Below are positions 43,267 through 51,671 of a stretch of DNA of 64,000 bases, piece by piece (position 1 is the stretch's first letter; every line of letters starts with the position of its first letter). The stretch is from Vibrio sp. Of7-15 (GTDB taxonomy: Bacteria > Pseudomonadota > Gammaproteobacteria > Enterobacterales > Vibrionaceae). The DNA lies in assembly GCF_022347565.1 (NCBI RefSeq), contig NZ_JAKRGH010000001.1, positions 62,001 through 126,000 of the forward strand, given 5' to 3'. Made by a program: the position numbers and the translations under genes. The notes beneath the pieces are model-generated. The model was not told the origin of the DNA, searched no databases, and saw only the letters and a program-made list of their open reading frames with translations.

Positions 43267-44121
43267 ATGTTTAATTATAATAATGCATTTTCAAGAAATA
43301 TTGGGTGGATAACAGAAAAAGAGCAGCAAATCATTTCTACCAAACGAGTGGCCATTGCTGGTGGTGGTGGTGTTGGTGGAGAACATATGGTGACACTGGC
43401 ACGGCTTGGAATTCAAAAGTTTAATATTTCTGACTTTGATGTATTTGAAGAGCATAATTTTAACCGTCAGGCAGGGGCTTTTATTTCTACGATTGGGCAA
43501 GAAAAAGTGGAAGTCATGCAAAAAGTGGTGCTCGACATTAATCCCAATTCCGATGTCAATGTATTTCCTATGGGGACGACGCCTGACAACGTTGATGAGT
43601 TCCTTAAAGATGTTGATATTTATGTTGATAGCTTGGATTTTTTTGCCTTAAGTGCTCGAAAATTAGTGTTTAAGCGCTGTGAAGAATTAGGCATTCCCGT
43701 TGTTACAGCAGCTCCTTTAGGGATGGGTTGTGCTTTTCTCTGCTTTACTCCCGATAGTATGTCTTATGAAGAGTATTTCCGTTTTGAAGAGTGTAAAGAT
43801 GAGGATGAGCAGCTCATCAAGTTTCTTATCGGTTTATCGCCCTCTATGTTACAGCGCCCTTATTTAGTCGATCCCTCTACGGCTGACTTCAATGCCAAAA
43901 AAGGCCCTTCCATACCCATGTCTGTCAAATTGTGTGCGGGGATGGCGTGTACGTATGTTCTCAAAATTCTCTTAGGTCGTGGAGAGCTAGTAGTGGCACC
44001 TTGGGGGCTACATTTCGATATATACCGCAATAAATTTAAAAAGACGTGGAGACCAATGGGAAATGCGAATCCACTACAAAAAATTGTCTTTAATATTGCT
44101 AAAAAAGTGGTTTTTGAATAG
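43267..44121 (+). CDS. ThiF-family E1-like adenylyltransferase
   Basis: 284 residues. ThiF/MoeB/E1 fold: nucleotide-binding AGGGGVGGEHM (about 31-41), the Arg of NFNRQ (about 64-68), DSLDFF after strand 5 (about 115), and a C-terminal segment VKLCAGMACTYVLKILLGRG. Such enzymes adenylate a carboxylate, often the C-terminus of a ubiquitin-like protein. No ubiquitin-like, JAB or E2-like gene is nearby, and no catalytic Cys or zinc Cys pair was obvious. It precedes the PEP-CTERM and N-acyl amino acid synthase genes. Confidence 0.85.
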   Translation: MFNYNNAFSRNIGWITEKEQQIISTKRVAIAGGGGVGGEHMVTLARLGIQKFNISDFDVFEEHNFNRQAGAFISTIGQEKVEVMQKVVLDINPNSDVNVFPMGTTPDNVDEFLKDVDIYVDSLDFFALSARKLVFKRCEELGIPVVTAAPLGMGCAFLCFTPDSMSYEEYFRFEECKDEDEQLIKFLIGLSPSMLQRPYLVDPSTADFNAKKGPSIPMSVKLCAGMACTYVLKILLGRGELVVAPWGLHFDIYRNKFKKTWRPMGNANPLQKIVFNIAKKVVFE

Positions 44122-44212
44122 CTAGATATGCTTGTCAGTTTTTTTTACAAACGCACACACTGTGCATATGCGAAAAATAATAAAATCCTTGATAATCAAT
44201 ACGATAAAAAGT

Positions 44213-44228
44213 TGGCCTGCATCATGCA
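44213..44228 (+). promoter_or_regulatory. Sigma-54 (RpoN) promoter of the PEP-CTERM gene
   Basis: TGGCCTGCATCATGCA has the invariant GG (-24) and GC (-12) with the exact ten-base interval, and TGGC and TGCA at the ends. It lies 60 bases before ATG 44289. PEP-CTERM systems are known to use RpoN with the PrsK/PrsR pair, which agrees. Confidence 0.75.
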
Positions 44229-44288
44229 ATATTACCAGTAACCCAACAAAAAGATGCTGTTAGAAACTGAGATGAGAGAGGCAGAACC

Positions 44289-45257
44289 ATGGAAAGATAC
44301 AATAAATTACTTACCGCTATTTTACTTGCAGGAGCAACATTCACTGCCTCTGCAGACTCAATCAAATTAGAAGTAGGTGCATGGACGGCAGGTACAGGCG
44401 ATGCAGATACCGAAACCCATTACTTTGATAAATTCACGTTTAGTTCTTTTGACCCTGTATCCACTTATTTAGACCCAGATTTATCGGCAGGTTTGCAAAA
44501 TGGTACTCCTGTTATGGTGTTTGATACCGCAACCGACATTACCGTAGGGCTGTTAAATGTCGATCCACTCCCTGTTCCTGCTGATACCGAAGGCTTTAAT
44601 GACTTCAGTGGTTATAAAATCACGGCAGATTATGAGTTAGCTGGTTTTGCAGGGTTCGTCGATGGTTCTGGCGGTGGTTCTTTGGATGGAACTCTAGATG
44701 GTGAGGCATTAGGTGCTACCTTCTTAGACGGTTACTTTAAGCTTTACATTCAATCAATTGGTGCTGGTGGTGTATTAGGGGCTAAAACCGAAGTCTTAAT
44801 GATCGATGGTATTACTTCGGTTGCTAACCTAAGTGGTGCTGAGATTAGTTTAGAGCTAAATGGTGATGTAACGAGTGTACTTGCAGGTACTATTTTTAGA
44901 GAGCTACCAATTGGTGGTAAAACGGATCTGAAAGATATTTTAGATGATGCAGCGCCAGATTTGGTGATTAAAGCGAAAGCAGATACAGAGTTTGACGGTA
45001 CAGCCCTTCCAACTCCACCTGCCGCTCCGAAGCTAATCGGTGATTTTACCACTTTCCAGAAAGACTTTTTCTTTGCTAACTCAGGTGGTGCTACTTTAGC
45101 CGCAGCATTACCAGCTCTACAAGTCTTAGAGCGAACCACTACACTGACTTCTGCTAACTTAGAGTTTAGTGTTGTACCAGAGCCTGCTAGCTTAGCGTTA
45201 TTTGGTGCAGGTCTGTTTGGTATTGGTTTTGCGGCAAGAAAGCGTCGTCAATCATAA
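44289..45257 (+). CDS. PEP-CTERM sorting domain protein
   Basis: 322 residues. Signal peptide about 1-22 (LLAGATFTASA). The middle is a beta-rich, Asp/Gly/Thr-rich domain without known catalytic motifs. The C-terminal sorting signal (about 296-322) has VPEPASLALFGAGLFGIG: the PEP motif, a transmembrane helix and the arginine-rich end AARKRRQS. Exosortase is expected to cleave after the PEP region and release or anchor it. No exosortase gene is in this window. It has a sigma-54 promoter and its own terminator. Function of the mature domain is unknown. Confidence 0.93.
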   Translation: MERYNKLLTAILLAGATFTASADSIKLEVGAWTAGTGDADTETHYFDKFTFSSFDPVSTYLDPDLSAGLQNGTPVMVFDTATDITVGLLNVDPLPVPADTEGFNDFSGYKITADYELAGFAGFVDGSGGGSLDGTLDGEALGATFLDGYFKLYIQSIGAGGVLGAKTEVLMIDGITSVANLSGAEISLELNGDVTSVLAGTIFRELPIGGKTDLKDILDDAAPDLVIKAKADTEFDGTALPTPPAAPKLIGDFTTFQKDFFFANSGGATLAAALPALQVLERTTTLTSANLEFSVVPEPASLALFGAGLFGIGFAARKRRQS

Positions 45258-45272
45258 CTACTTAACTATTTA

Positions 45273-45302
45273 GGGTGGGTCGTTTAACTCACCCTTTTTT
45301 GT
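45273..45302 (+). terminator. Intrinsic terminator of the PEP-CTERM gene
   Basis: GGGTGGGT and ACTCACCC form an 8-bp stem with one G-T, a short loop and a T6 tail. It separates the PEP-CTERM gene from the acyltransferase pair. Confidence 0.85.
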
Positions 45303-45403
45303 TTCCTCTTTACTTCCAATAAAATATTCCTCTTATTACTTACCATTTTATTTTTTTGGGGCTTTATTGCGTGTCTAGTGTGGTTTTTTAATGGAGAATT
45401 AGC

Positions 45404-46375
45404 ATGATCAAAAATAAATTCATAAAAAAGCTTTCTTCTCGTCCCATACTTGGCTTCCCGGTTAGAAAAATTATTGCTTTTGTTGTGAAGCGTGAAGCTC
45501 AAGAAATTGCTCATCACTTTGCTGAGTTTTTGCGACCAGTTGTGGCTTACAAACCAGAAACGATCAATCAGGTGTATCACTTACGCCATGATGTGTACTG
45601 TAAAGAGCTAGCGTTTGAACCCCCTCGTGCTGATGAAATGGAAACCGATGAGTTTGATCGCTATTCACGTTTTTGTATGCTCCAACATCGAGCGACTGAA
45701 AATTATGCGGGATGTGTTCGCATTGTTTCTCCAAGGCAAAGTACGGAATTATTACCAATAGAAAAGTATTGTGAGCATGCAATAAAAGAGGCTCGCATTC
45801 ATCCTGCCCAGTTTCACCGTAGCGAAATATGTGAAATTTCTCGCTTAGCGGTTCGTGCCCAATACCGCCGTAGACAGAGTGATAAGTTTGAAGGGGCCGC
45901 AGTAGGTACGATTAATGAAACCACGTATTCAGAAGTTGAGCTGCGCTGTTTCCCATTCATTGCCATCGGGTTGTATTTATCGGTCGCTTCTTTGGCGGTT
46001 CGCAATAATATTAAACATGCATTTGTGATGATGGAGCCACGATTAGCTCGTAGTATGCGTTTTGTGGGGATTCATTTTGAGCAGTTAGGCCCAGCTGTTG
46101 AGTATCATGGAAAACGTGCACCCTATTATATTAATGCGGAAATGTTAACCCATTCTCTTCCTATCTCTTTTCAAGCTTTAATGGGAAATATTGATAGTGA
46201 AATTGCGAAAGACTGCATGCATGCAAAAGAGTACGCACGTCTTGATCTACCAGGCTCGACCGATGCTGGTAAGTTGTATTCATTTAGCCATGGCCCTGAA
46301 AAGCCATTATCAGACATTGGAAATCGAATTTACTGTAAAACACCTCATTTATCGGTTCGAACGGCTCATAAGTAA
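45404..46375 (+). CDS. PEP-CTERM/exosortase-associated acyltransferase (FeeM-like), copy 1
   Basis: 323 residues. A basic/hydrophobic N-terminal segment (about 1-45) precedes a FeeM/LuxI-like GNAT-fold domain with YHLRHDVYCKEL, SRLAVRAQYRRR, CFPFIAIGLY and MMEPRLARSMRF. Proteins of this TIGR03694-type family have been shown elsewhere to make long-chain N-acyl amino acids. ATG 45404 has GGAG 7 bases before it. It shares a TAATG overlap with copy 2, so both are translated from one message. Confidence 0.85.
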   Translation: MIKNKFIKKLSSRPILGFPVRKIIAFVVKREAQEIAHHFAEFLRPVVAYKPETINQVYHLRHDVYCKELAFEPPRADEMETDEFDRYSRFCMLQHRATENYAGCVRIVSPRQSTELLPIEKYCEHAIKEARIHPAQFHRSEICEISRLAVRAQYRRRQSDKFEGAAVGTINETTYSEVELRCFPFIAIGLYLSVASLAVRNNIKHAFVMMEPRLARSMRFVGIHFEQLGPAVEYHGKRAPYYINAEMLTHSLPISFQALMGNIDSEIAKDCMHAKEYARLDLPGSTDAGKLYSFSHGPEKPLSDIGNRIYCKTPHLSVRTAHK

Positions 46376-47232
46376 TGTTCACCAAAGTGTTAAGGCCTGT
46401 TGTTGCTTATCGACCAGAGCTTATTAACCAAATATATCATCTACGGCATGATGTATATTGCAAAGAACTTGGTTTTGAAGTTCCACGTACAGATGAGCTA
46501 GAAATGGATGAATTTGATCCATACTCCCGCTTTTGTATGTTGCAGCACCAAAACTCAGATTTATGTGCTGGTTGTGTTCGGATTGTGTCTCCACGTTACA
46601 ATCATGACCCCCTACCTATAGAAAAATACTGTGGCAATGCGTTGAAGGGAGCTAGGATCCACCCTTCGCACTTTAGGCGCAGTGAAGTAGGGGAGATTTC
46701 TCGCCTAGCGGTACGCTCTCAATATCGTCGACGTAGACATGAACAATATAATGGCGCTGCAATTGGTATGCTTAATGAGAGAGTATGCTCAGAGCTTGAG
46801 ATGCGTTGTTTTCCATTTATAGCAATCGGTTTGTATTTTTCTATCGCGTCACTGGCTGTAAGAAATAATATTCAGCATGCGTTTGTGATGATGGAGCCAC
46901 GTTTGGCTCGTAGTATGCGTTTTATTGGTATTCGTTTTGAAAGACTAGGCCCTACAATTGATTACCACGGTCGACGCGCGGCTTATTACATTAACTCAAA
47001 AATGCTCACAGACTCTTTACCCGTTTACCTTCGGGCTCTAATGGGAGTCATTGATAATGAGATAGCAAAAGATTGTTTGAATGCAAAGAAGTACGCTCGT
47101 TCAAACTCACTAGGAGCTAGCGAAGTGGAAAGAATGTATTCGAGTAGTCATGGGACAGAAAAAAAGCTGTCAGAGCTAACAGTGAGCAATATGAATTTAC
47201 CTGTATTTAAAGGGGAGCAGAGAAGTTATTAA
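46375..47232 (+). CDS. PEP-CTERM/exosortase-associated acyltransferase (FeeM-like), copy 2
   Basis: 285 residues. It aligns with copy 1 from LRPVVAY onward with no gap over about 250 residues and has the same signature segments. It lacks the N-terminal 45-residue extension of copy 1: its ATG overlaps the copy 1 stop (TAATG) and the frame starts directly with the conserved domain. The C-terminal tail differs. Probably a recent tandem duplication that has since diverged; different acyl chain or amino acid use is possible but not shown. Confidence 0.85.
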   Translation: MFTKVLRPVVAYRPELINQIYHLRHDVYCKELGFEVPRTDELEMDEFDPYSRFCMLQHQNSDLCAGCVRIVSPRYNHDPLPIEKYCGNALKGARIHPSHFRRSEVGEISRLAVRSQYRRRRHEQYNGAAIGMLNERVCSELEMRCFPFIAIGLYFSIASLAVRNNIQHAFVMMEPRLARSMRFIGIRFERLGPTIDYHGRRAAYYINSKMLTDSLPVYLRALMGVIDNEIAKDCLNAKKYARSNSLGASEVERMYSSSHGTEKKLSELTVSNMNLPVFKGEQRSY

Positions 47233-47290
47233 CGTTCATTTTCTTTTGTTGACTTGTTACTAGTTCAGCAAAAATAAGTTCAGTACAAAT

Positions 47291-47322
47291 AAAAAATGGC
47301 TCACTCTTATGAGCCATTTTTT
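47291..47322. terminator. Bidirectional terminator between acyltransferase and PrsT genes
   Basis: AATGGCTCA and TGAGCCATT pair (9 bp) with a 6-base loop, A-run on the left and T-run on the right, between convergent genes. Confidence 0.9.
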
Positions 47323-47343
47323 ATTGAAGGAGAAAAGCGGATT

Positions 47344-50133
47344 TTAATTGGATGAAGAGCTTAGTGCTTTTTTCTCTAGTTCCTGTTTTATTTTGAGAAG
47401 CTTATCGTCGTCAGTTTCTACGTTTGCAAGCACTTGTTGAGCTTGAGTACTGTTTTTTACGGCTAATAGAGCTTCAGCGTAATGAAGTGCAACTTCAGCG
47501 GACGCTGGTATTTTTTCATAAGCCGAGGATAGGGTATCCACAGCTTCATTTAACTCACCAGAGCGCAATAGACAGTAACCAAACGTATCAGCAACCTGAG
47601 GCTGTTCTTTGTTTAACTCGTGTGCTTTTTTGGCGTATTTACAGGCATTAGTAAAGTCATTCTTCTCAAGATAAGCCCAAGCTAAATTATTTAGAGCGAC
47701 GATGTTATCAGGGGTTTCTTTAATGATTGTATGGTAATTTTTTAGTGCTCTGTCTGGATCAAAGGTTAATTGGATCTCCGCAATTTGCAGTTGGAAAAGC
47801 TCTCTTGAGCTTGGGTATTTTCTAGATTCTTTTGCTAAAAACTGAATGGCTGTTTTAGGTTTATTCACCTTTACATAAGCACTAGCAAGTTGTTGTGCGG
47901 TTTCAACTTTAGGATACTGCCTATAAAGGCGAGCTAATTTTTTTATTGCGGTTGAATACGCCTTTTTGCTGAGATAAATCTGTGACTCTAAGTTGAGCGC
48001 ATACTGGGAGTTTCTTAACTCTGGAGGCATTCTTTGTAGCTCAGATAAAGCATCTCCCAGTTTATTTTGTTTGGCTTGTAGTGTGGCGAGTAAGAGAGGG
48101 AAACGAGTATCATTAGGGAACTTTTTCACAGCTCTTTTCGTTAGCCTCTCACCTTCTAGCAACCTATCTGTTAATTGATAAAATTGGATGTTTCTAAGGT
48201 AAGCAATGGTTTGATCTGGCGCTAGGGTTAACCATTTTTTATAAGCAAATTCAGCGTCTTTATGCCTTTCTTGAGCCAAGTAAAGATCCGCGATGAACGC
48301 CCAAGTAGCGGTAGTTCTGCTTTTTTGCGGTATTTCTAGCAGGGTTTTGATTGCCTGATCGGTGTTTTTCTGAAGGTGTTGGCCAACCGCTTTTTGATGG
48401 CGTAGGGCAACGCTGTTTGGCTTAGCAACTAACTGCGTATCGATAAGGTCAAGAGTTTTATCTATGTTAGAGGTCGCTTGGGTGTAAGCAAACAGAAGCT
48501 TGGTGGCAAGGCGATCTTCAGGGGCTATTTGTTTGGCTTTGTAGGCAAAATCGTAAGCTTTAACGAATTTTTTTTGTTCGCCATGTAGGTGAGCCAGCGC
48601 TGAAAGAGCAGGGGCGCTGTCTGGTTTCAGATCGAGGATTTTTTGATACCAGCCTACTGCTGCGTTAAAGTCTTGTTTTTGTCTTTGAATGATCCCTTGC
48701 AGATGCATCGCTTGCAGGTCATCTTCATTGTCTTTTAGCCATTGTCTAGAAAGCTCATCGGCTTTATCAATTTGACCAAGACGAAGGTAATAATAAGAAA
48801 GCCCCAGTTTTGCCTCTAAGAGTTCGGGTTTAATTTTTAAAGCATCTTTTAAGTTATCAAAACCACTAGTGTCATCATTAGAGAGTTTAATTAACCCTGC
48901 CATGGTATTGGTGGTGGTGTTGTTAAACTCGGAATTAGAGACTTTTTGGGCTAGGTTAAGAGCGATGTCGTTTTGGCCCATTTTCGATAAGCCAAAGCCA
49001 GTTAGGGCAAGAAAGTCTGAGTCGTTCTGGTTTTTGATTGAAAATTCTTCCAGCGTATCAATAGCGCTTTCAAGATAACCGAGCTTGATTTGCGTAATCG
49101 CATACATTTTTTTGATGTAGTGATTATTTGGCACCATAGCTTCGACTTTGGCTAAATGGGCATTGGCTTGCTCGTATTTTTCAAGCTTGAAGGCGGACAC
49201 CCCTGCCATTAATGATGCTGTTTTCTTTTTAGAACCATTTTGTAAAGCAATATCAGCATGAGTCTGTGTTGCTACATAATCCTCTTGAGAAAAACGAATG
49301 TAGGCTTTTAGTTCGTTGGCTAAAACGTGGAACTTAGCGATTTTTAAGATGTTATCAACATACAATTCAGCCCTTTGGAATTGTTTATCGGCGACAAGGG
49401 CTTGTGCAAGGTGGAGCTGAAAATGTTTTGCTTCTGGAGCCAGTAAAACAGCCTCTGCATAACTGGAAACGGCCAAGTCAAAGTTTTTCTGTGCAAAAGC
49501 CAAATGCCCTTGTAACAACCATGCATCAGGGTTTTTAGGTGACTGTTTGATTAACTCTTCAGCGGTTGTGGTCGCTAAATCCACTTGTGAATTCAGTGCT
49601 TCAAAATGGGCTTTCCCCAGTTTGGTATAAATGCTCTCTAAACTGGTTTCTGCCGCCATTGAAATACTTTCTTGAGCCCCTTCGATATCATTTTTCTGGA
49701 GCTGTGCGAGTGCTCTTAAACCCATGAGATCGGTGAAAACTTGAGGCTCATTTTCACTGTTTGCGGTGTCAGTTATTTCTAAAACTTCTTCCGCTTTTCC
49801 TTGGCTGTATAGACTTTTTGTTAGTAAAGGCAAAATGGATGTTTTGTCTTCAGATAAATGGTGCGCTCTTTTTAGCTCTTTTTCTGCGTTCGCATAATCC
49901 CCTTGTTCTAGGTAAATTTTACCGAGTAACAAGCGTGCTTCAGGTAGGTCTGGTGATTTTTGAATAGTGTTCTTCAGCTCGATGGTTGCAGCGGCAGTAT
50001 TGTTAGCGGCAATGTGCTCTCTCGCCTTGGCAAAATGCTCTTGTGCAGTGAGATCATTACAGCCCAATAAACCGAATGAAATAGCACCAGCGACAGTAAG
50101 AGAAAGTACGTTTTTCTTAAATGATGTCATCAT
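47344..50133 (-). CDS. prsT: PEP-CTERM system TPR-repeat lipoprotein PrsT
   Basis: 929 residues. Lipoprotein signal with lipobox LLGC (Cys25), then about twenty tetratricopeptide repeats over the whole mature length (for example PEARLLLGKIYLEQGDYANA and APALSALAHLHGEQKKF). PrsT-type proteins mark PEP-CTERM loci and probably scaffold polysaccharide or protein export at the periplasmic side. AAGGAAG precedes the ATG. It is cotranscribed after wecC, with 26 bases between. Confidence 0.9.
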   Translation of the reverse strand: MMTSFKKNVLSLTVAGAISFGLLGCNDLTAQEHFAKAREHIAANNTAAATIELKNTIQKSPDLPEARLLLGKIYLEQGDYANAEKELKRAHHLSEDKTSILPLLTKSLYSQGKAEEVLEITDTANSENEPQVFTDLMGLRALAQLQKNDIEGAQESISMAAETSLESIYTKLGKAHFEALNSQVDLATTTAEELIKQSPKNPDAWLLQGHLAFAQKNFDLAVSSYAEAVLLAPEAKHFQLHLAQALVADKQFQRAELYVDNILKIAKFHVLANELKAYIRFSQEDYVATQTHADIALQNGSKKKTASLMAGVSAFKLEKYEQANAHLAKVEAMVPNNHYIKKMYAITQIKLGYLESAIDTLEEFSIKNQNDSDFLALTGFGLSKMGQNDIALNLAQKVSNSEFNNTTTNTMAGLIKLSNDDTSGFDNLKDALKIKPELLEAKLGLSYYYLRLGQIDKADELSRQWLKDNEDDLQAMHLQGIIQRQKQDFNAAVGWYQKILDLKPDSAPALSALAHLHGEQKKFVKAYDFAYKAKQIAPEDRLATKLLFAYTQATSNIDKTLDLIDTQLVAKPNSVALRHQKAVGQHLQKNTDQAIKTLLEIPQKSRTTATWAFIADLYLAQERHKDAEFAYKKWLTLAPDQTIAYLRNIQFYQLTDRLLEGERLTKRAVKKFPNDTRFPLLLATLQAKQNKLGDALSELQRMPPELRNSQYALNLESQIYLSKKAYSTAIKKLARLYRQYPKVETAQQLASAYVKVNKPKTAIQFLAKESRKYPSSRELFQLQIAEIQLTFDPDRALKNYHTIIKETPDNIVALNNLAWAYLEKNDFTNACKYAKKAHELNKEQPQVADTFGYCLLRSGELNEAVDTLSSAYEKIPASAEVALHYAEALLAVKNSTQAQQVLANVETDDDKLLKIKQELEKKALSSSSN

Positions 50134-50159
50134 GATATTCTTCCTTGAATAATCGCCTT

Positions 50160-51401
50160 CTATCCAATAATACCTCTAGTATCAATAACTAAGGCGTGTT
50201 TGGTGTCAGCTGGTGTGATTTGTCTGAACTGTTTATGATCGACTAAAATTGCAATTACATTTGATGTTTTTAGGGCCTCTTCAAGGGAAACTAGATTTAC
50301 ATTCGATTTATTTAAACACTCGGGTAATTCTTTAATATTGGGCTCAACAATGTTTACTGCGCCAACATCATCTTCAACCAGCTTTTTGGCAATATCAAAA
50401 GCAGGGCTTTCTCGTAAATCATCAATATCTGCTTTAAAAGAAATGCCCAAACAGGCGATGACTGGACGTTTGAATTCATCGGCAGATTTTTCTATTTGTT
50501 CTAATACATATACTGGTTTGTGATCATTGATTTCACGTGCAGAGCGAATCAACCGTGCTTGTTCTGGATTTGAATGAACAATGAACCATGGATCAACAGC
50601 GATACAGTGGCCGCCAACTCCGGGACCTGGATTTAATATATCAACACGTGGATGACGGTTAGCGAGTTTGATCAACTCCCAGACATTGATCTCTTGCGCG
50701 TCGCATATCAAAGAGAGTTCATTGGCAAAAGCAATGTTGACGTCTCTAAAGGAATTTTCCGTTAATTTGGCCATTTCAGCAGTGCGAGAGTTGGTAACAA
50801 TGCACTCTCCGCGAACAAAAAGGGAATATAAATTAACGGCTTTTTGTGCGCATGAATCAGACATGCCTCCGATGATGCGATCGTTACTTACTAATTCATG
50901 TAAGACTTTACCGGGCAGTACTCGTTCTGGGCAATGAGCAACAAAGACGTCTGGGTTAGCACTGTGATTATTAGGAAAGTTTAAATCAGGTCTGGCTCTT
51001 GATAACCATTGGCAAAGAAGTTCAGTGGTACCTACGGGTGAGGTGGATTCAAGAATAACTAAATTTCCCTTTTCTAGAACAGGAGCAATGGCATCAGCGG
51101 CGGATTCAATGTAGCTTAGATCCGGCTCATATCCCTCTTTGAATGGAGTAGGCACGGCAATAAGGAAAGCGTCAGCGGGCTCAGGCGAAAGGGTCGCTTT
51201 GAGTTTACCCGTTGTGACCGCGGCCTTAACGACCATATCGAGATCAGGCTCAACAATATGGATTTTTCCCTGGTTTATGGTTTTTACGGCGTGCTCAGAA
51301 ATATCGCTACCAATCACATCGATCCCTCGAGAAGCTAAAATGGCAGCAGTAGGTAGGCCAATATAGCCTAAGCCAATGACGGCAACACGATTAAATTCCA
51401 T
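50160..51401 (-). CDS. wecC: UDP-N-acetyl-D-mannosamine dehydrogenase (WecC)
   Basis: 413 residues, closely like E. coli WecC: VIGLGYIGLPTAAILASR NAD motif, ILESTSPVGTTE, AEMAKLTENSFRDVNIAFAN and catalytic Cys in GPGVGGHCIAVDPWFIV. It oxidises UDP-ManNAc to UDP-ManNAcA. No wecB (2-epimerase) lies beside it, so UDP-ManNAc must be made elsewhere. First gene of the minus-strand wecC-prsT unit and divergent from tviB. Confidence 0.93.
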   Translation of the reverse strand: MEFNRVAVIGLGYIGLPTAAILASRGIDVIGSDISEHAVKTINQGKIHIVEPDLDMVVKAAVTTGKLKATLSPEPADAFLIAVPTPFKEGYEPDLSYIESAADAIAPVLEKGNLVILESTSPVGTTELLCQWLSRARPDLNFPNNHSANPDVFVAHCPERVLPGKVLHELVSNDRIIGGMSDSCAQKAVNLYSLFVRGECIVTNSRTAEMAKLTENSFRDVNIAFANELSLICDAQEINVWELIKLANRHPRVDILNPGPGVGGHCIAVDPWFIVHSNPEQARLIRSAREINDHKPVYVLEQIEKSADEFKRPVIACLGISFKADIDDLRESPAFDIAKKLVEDDVGAVNIVEPNIKELPECLNKSNVNLVSLEEALKTSNVIAILVDHKQFRQITPADTKHALVIDTRGIIG

Positions 51402-51671
51402 TTAATATCCTTACTTGAATAAAGTGTCAGTTATTCATCATCCTTGTAATTATTTACTGTAGTACATTTTCTTAAAACTACTAAGCAAACAGATGAGTGG
51501 TAAAGGTGGATAACATTGATAATATTTGATTAATAAATTAGAAAAAATCAAACGTAACTTATTAAAGGGTATTAGAAATTATACGATTTATAATAATTTA
51601 GGAAAAAGTTTAAGTTATCGACTACTGTTTAGAATAGGGAATGATATTCATTAGTTCAGGGATAGAAAATA

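Noticed and set aside
45350-45375. Sigma-54-like TTGGGGCTTTATTGC upstream of the first acyltransferase
   Set aside because: GG and GC are nine rather than ten bases apart, which normally abolishes function.
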